Shown piece by piece: positions 59,936-64,000 of a stretch of DNA of 64,000 bases. Each line of letters starts with the position of its first letter. The first letter of the stretch is position 1. This DNA is from Holophagales bacterium (GTDB taxonomy: Bacteria; Acidobacteriota; Thermoanaerobaculia; Multivoradales; Multivoraceae): assembly GCA_009837885.1 (NCBI GenBank), contig VXSP01000043.1:1-64000 (forward strand). The letters are read 5' to 3'. Position numbers and translations under genes: made by a program. The notes beneath the pieces are model-generated. The model saw only the letters and a list, made by a program, of their open reading frames with translations, searched no databases and had not been told where the DNA came from.

Positions 59936-60907
59936 GTCCTCACCGCGAGCGAGGCGCCCAGCATCGGCAGGGCGCGGTCGAGTTCGAGGTCTCCGGCCTC
60001 GGATCCGCTGCCGGAGGTCGTGCTGTCGTCGAGAACGCGGGCTGTCAGCCCCAGACCCTTTTCCAGCCGCTCGCGCCAGGTTGCCCGCGTGTTCTCGGCC
60101 GCGAGCATCAGGACGTGCTCGGGCAGACCGGCCTCGGCGCCGAACAGGCCGCGCTCCTCGATGAAGCTCCTGGTCAGCCGCAACTCGCGTACTGCCAGCC
60201 GCGAAGCGACCGAGGGGGGGAGTGCCGGGTCGAAGTTCTTGTAGCGGTAGAGAGCGGGGCCCTCCTCCGTGTGCGCCAGGAGGGAGTAACCGTCGCGGTG
60301 GGCAAGCACAAGAAGGAACGCGCCGCCAACGTGGTGCACCTGCCGGATGCCGTTCACCGCGCCGAGGCTCGCGTTCGTCACCATGCCGATGTGAATTCCG
60401 GCACGGCGGAACGAGTCCTCGATCTGGGCCAGCACACGCTCGACGCCGAAGGCGATCAGAAAACGCGTGGACGCGCCGCCGCCATTGCCGGTCCGCGCGC
60501 CGCGCACACGCAACTCCTCCACCCGGAAGGGCACCTGCTTGCGCAACTTGAAGCGAAGAGCCTCCTCGCGCTGCTGCGAGTTCCGGGGCACGTCCTCGAG
60601 CTCCGCGAACGTGAGCCGCAGCCAGCGGTCCGGAAGGACGAGCGCGGCGGCCGTGACCTGAGCTCCGGTAGCCGTATCGGCGGCCTGCTGGAGCTCAGCG
60701 ACCACGTCGTGGAACTGGGCGGGCTCCCGCAACGGTCCGCCCAGCGCCCCCTCCTGAAACGTGTCGGCTGGCAAGTCGCGCCGCCGGACGGCCTGCAGCT
60801 CGGGCGCGGGTCCGCTCTGGCGCACGAAGTGGGCCAGGACGAGTTCGCGCTCGTCGAGCAGGAACACCGACGCCGGTCCCCGAGGGTCGTCGAGGCCGGC
60901 AAGGCGT

Positions 60908-62592
<1,685 letters not shown>

Positions 62593-62593
<1 letters not shown>

Positions 62594-63831
62594 CAGCCCT
62601 GCACCTGTCCCAGCACGCTGAAGAGCGGCAGGTACATCGAGAGCACGAGCAACGCGATCGTGCAACCCATGACGACCAGCATCACGGGTTCCACCAGTGA
62701 GAGGAGCCGCTCGGTTCGGGTTTCGACATCCTCGTCGAGGAAGTCGGAAACACTGTTCACCATCTCGTCCAGGGCTCCGGTCGCCTCACCTACCTTGACC
62801 ATGTCGATCGCCAGGTCGGTGAACACTCCCGATTCCTCGAGCGCCACGTGGAAGGCCTCGCCTTCGCGGATACGTGGTCCGAGCGCCACCGCCCGCTCGT
62901 GAAGGAACCGGTTCGTGACGGCCGACGTAGCGGTTTCGAGCGCCGCGGCGAGTGGCAGGCCGCCGTGCAGCAGCGTGGCCAGGGAGCGGCAGAACTCGGA
63001 CAGCGCGAAGCGGTGGAAGATCGGCCCGATGATGGGCAACCGCAGTTTCAGGCGGTCGACCAGGGCGCCGATCCGGCCGCTCTTGCCGACTCTCCAGGTC
63101 GCCCAGCTTGCCACCGCCGCCGCGGCGATGAGCACCAGGGTGGTCGGACTGCGCAGCACTTGGGACAGACCGAGGAGGAGCTGCGTGATCCAGGGCAGAT
63201 CGAGGTCGAGCGCCACGTAGAACTCTTCGAAGCGGGGCATGACGAAGAACATCATCACCGCCACGATGACGACGGACAGGCAGATCAGGAGCGCCGGATA
63301 GAAGAACGCGCTGACCACCCGCTTGCGGGAACTCGTGACGAGCTTCAACTGCCGGACATACCTGCGGATGACCCGTTCCAGGCCGCCGCTCTGCTCCCCC
63401 GCCTTGAGCATCGAGCTGTAAATCGGCGGGAAGGAGTTGCCGGCCGCGGCGAAGGCCTCGGAGAGCTCCTCGCCGCTCTCGACGCGGTCCCGGATCTCGC
63501 CCAGCGCCTCCTTGAAGCCGGCGTGTCGCTGCCGTTCGCACAGCAGGTCCAGGCACTGGAGCAGGGGCAGTCCCGCGCTGAGCAGGCCCGCCAACTGCTG
63601 GTTGAAGATCAGGAAATCCTGTCCCGGTATCGTCTTGCGGCCGCCTTCGGCCGCGGTCGAACCTGAGCCCAGGAGCGCCCCGAAGATGTGTTGCAGGCCG
63701 CGGCGCCTGATCTCGAAGATGTACAGCCCGCGGCGCTCGATCTCTCGCCGCGCGGTGCGCAGATCCGGCGCCTCGTGGATCTGCTCCACGATGCGACCGT
63801 CGGCGGTGCCAAGCCGGCAGACGAACTGCAT
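62593..63831 (-). CDS. gspF: GspF/PilC-type inner-membrane platform protein
   Basis: A 412-residue polytopic protein. Family segments are FLIFNQQLAGLLSAGLPLLQCLDLL, IYSSMLKAGEQSGGLERVIRRYV, FFYPALLICLSVVIVAVMMFFVMPRF, FCRSLATLLHGGLPLAAALE, DMVKVGEATGALDEMVNSVSDF and the C-terminal membrane helix VEPVMLVVMGCTIALLVLSMY. Two tandem T2SSF domains span about residues 60-190 and 265-395. The ATG at 63831 (MQFVCRLGT) is preferred over an upstream frame. It is translationally coupled to gspE. Confidence 0.94.
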
Positions 63832-63844
63832 GCCCCACCCGCTC

Positions 63845-64000
63845 CTAGTCGCCGGCGGCCAGGCCGTCTTCACGGGGAGACCGGACGGTCACGGCGACCA
63901 CCAGGCCACTGGCGTCGGATCCGGGGTAGGGGAGCGCCAGGACCAGCGGCTTTCCGACCCACACGTTCAGGTGGCCGTTGAAGACACGCTCGTCGAGGAC
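63845..64000 (-). CDS. C-terminal end of an unidentified protein upstream of gspF
   Basis: A partial gene running off the window; only its last 51 residues are seen, ending SPREDGLAAGD before TAG at 63845-63847. The visible part (VFNGHLNVWVGKPLVLALPYP, then GLVVAVTVRS) is hydrophobic beta-like. It lies 13 bases upstream of gspF on the same strand and so probably belongs to the secretion operon. The family cannot be told from this end alone. Confidence 0.55.
   Translation of the reverse strand, partial: VLDERVFNGHLNVWVGKPLVLALPYPGSDASGLVVAVTVRSPREDGLAAGD

Overview
The window is a GC-rich bacterial chromosome segment with no phage or conjugative functions. Several families point to Acidobacteriota, probably near Thermoanaerobaculia: a GWxTD plus VWFA-related exported protein, ASPIC/UnbV FG-GAP proteins with TPR partners, a PilMNO-type secretion operon whose secretin carries a cohesin-like domain, and an F0 c-subunit with a cleavable signal peptide. 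This placement rests on gene families only. The first kilobase is the 3' part of a 23S rRNA gene, then 5S rRNA and a clear terminator.

Layout. 1.3-9.2 kb: GWxTD/VWA protein, a small secreted cysteine protein, cobalamin adenosyltransferase, a split F0 cluster (atpZ, atpI-like, atpB, atpE), an ECF sigma factor and an M23 peptidase. 9.2-14 kb is an accessory island. It holds a 33-bp inverted repeat, a three-gene cassette (23-codon micro-ORF, TPR protein, exported propeller-like protein), a second copy of the micro-ORF exactly 900 bp away, a decayed RelE-type toxin with an intact antitoxin, and a HigBA pair. 14-17 kb: membrane MutS-like ATPase and a serine hydrolase. 17.2-24 kb: Liv-type ABC importer with an acyl-CoA synthetase. 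24-31 kb: TyrA-type dehydrogenase, M19 dipeptidase, NUDIX, metallo-beta-lactamase fold hydrolase, and a PD-(D/E)XK protein whose frame runs into a convergent gene. 29.3-37.8 kb, minus strand: TPR and ASPIC/UnbV operon, then a membrane protein downstream of an ECF sigma factor. 37.8-49.2 kb: CysQ-like phosphatase, rfbBAC, DUF4301, TVP38, flavin oxidoreductase, PcnB, CoA transferase, MaoC and citrate synthase. 49.3-54 kb: QueE, aconitase, AlgH and dUTPase. 54-64 kb: a minus-strand type II secretion / type IV pilus-like operon that runs off the window.

The most unusual element is the micro-ORF system. Two short hydrophobic ORFs share the same promoter (TTGACA, 16-nt spacer, TAGGCT), the same 5' leader with three 17-bp tandem repeats, and the same strong ribosome binding site. 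The end of the peptide (HHIVxxG) recurs twice as VHIVLVG inside the exported protein of the same operon, with visible similarity at the DNA level. A short peptide gene before an HTH-less TPR protein resembles peptide-sensing Rap/Phr layouts, although no homology is claimed. Other points of interest are several genes that look leaderless (a -10-like hexamer 7-9 nt before ATG or GTG), a metallo-hydrolase with an antitoxin-like tail, and a c-subunit carrying some but not all sodium-binding residues.
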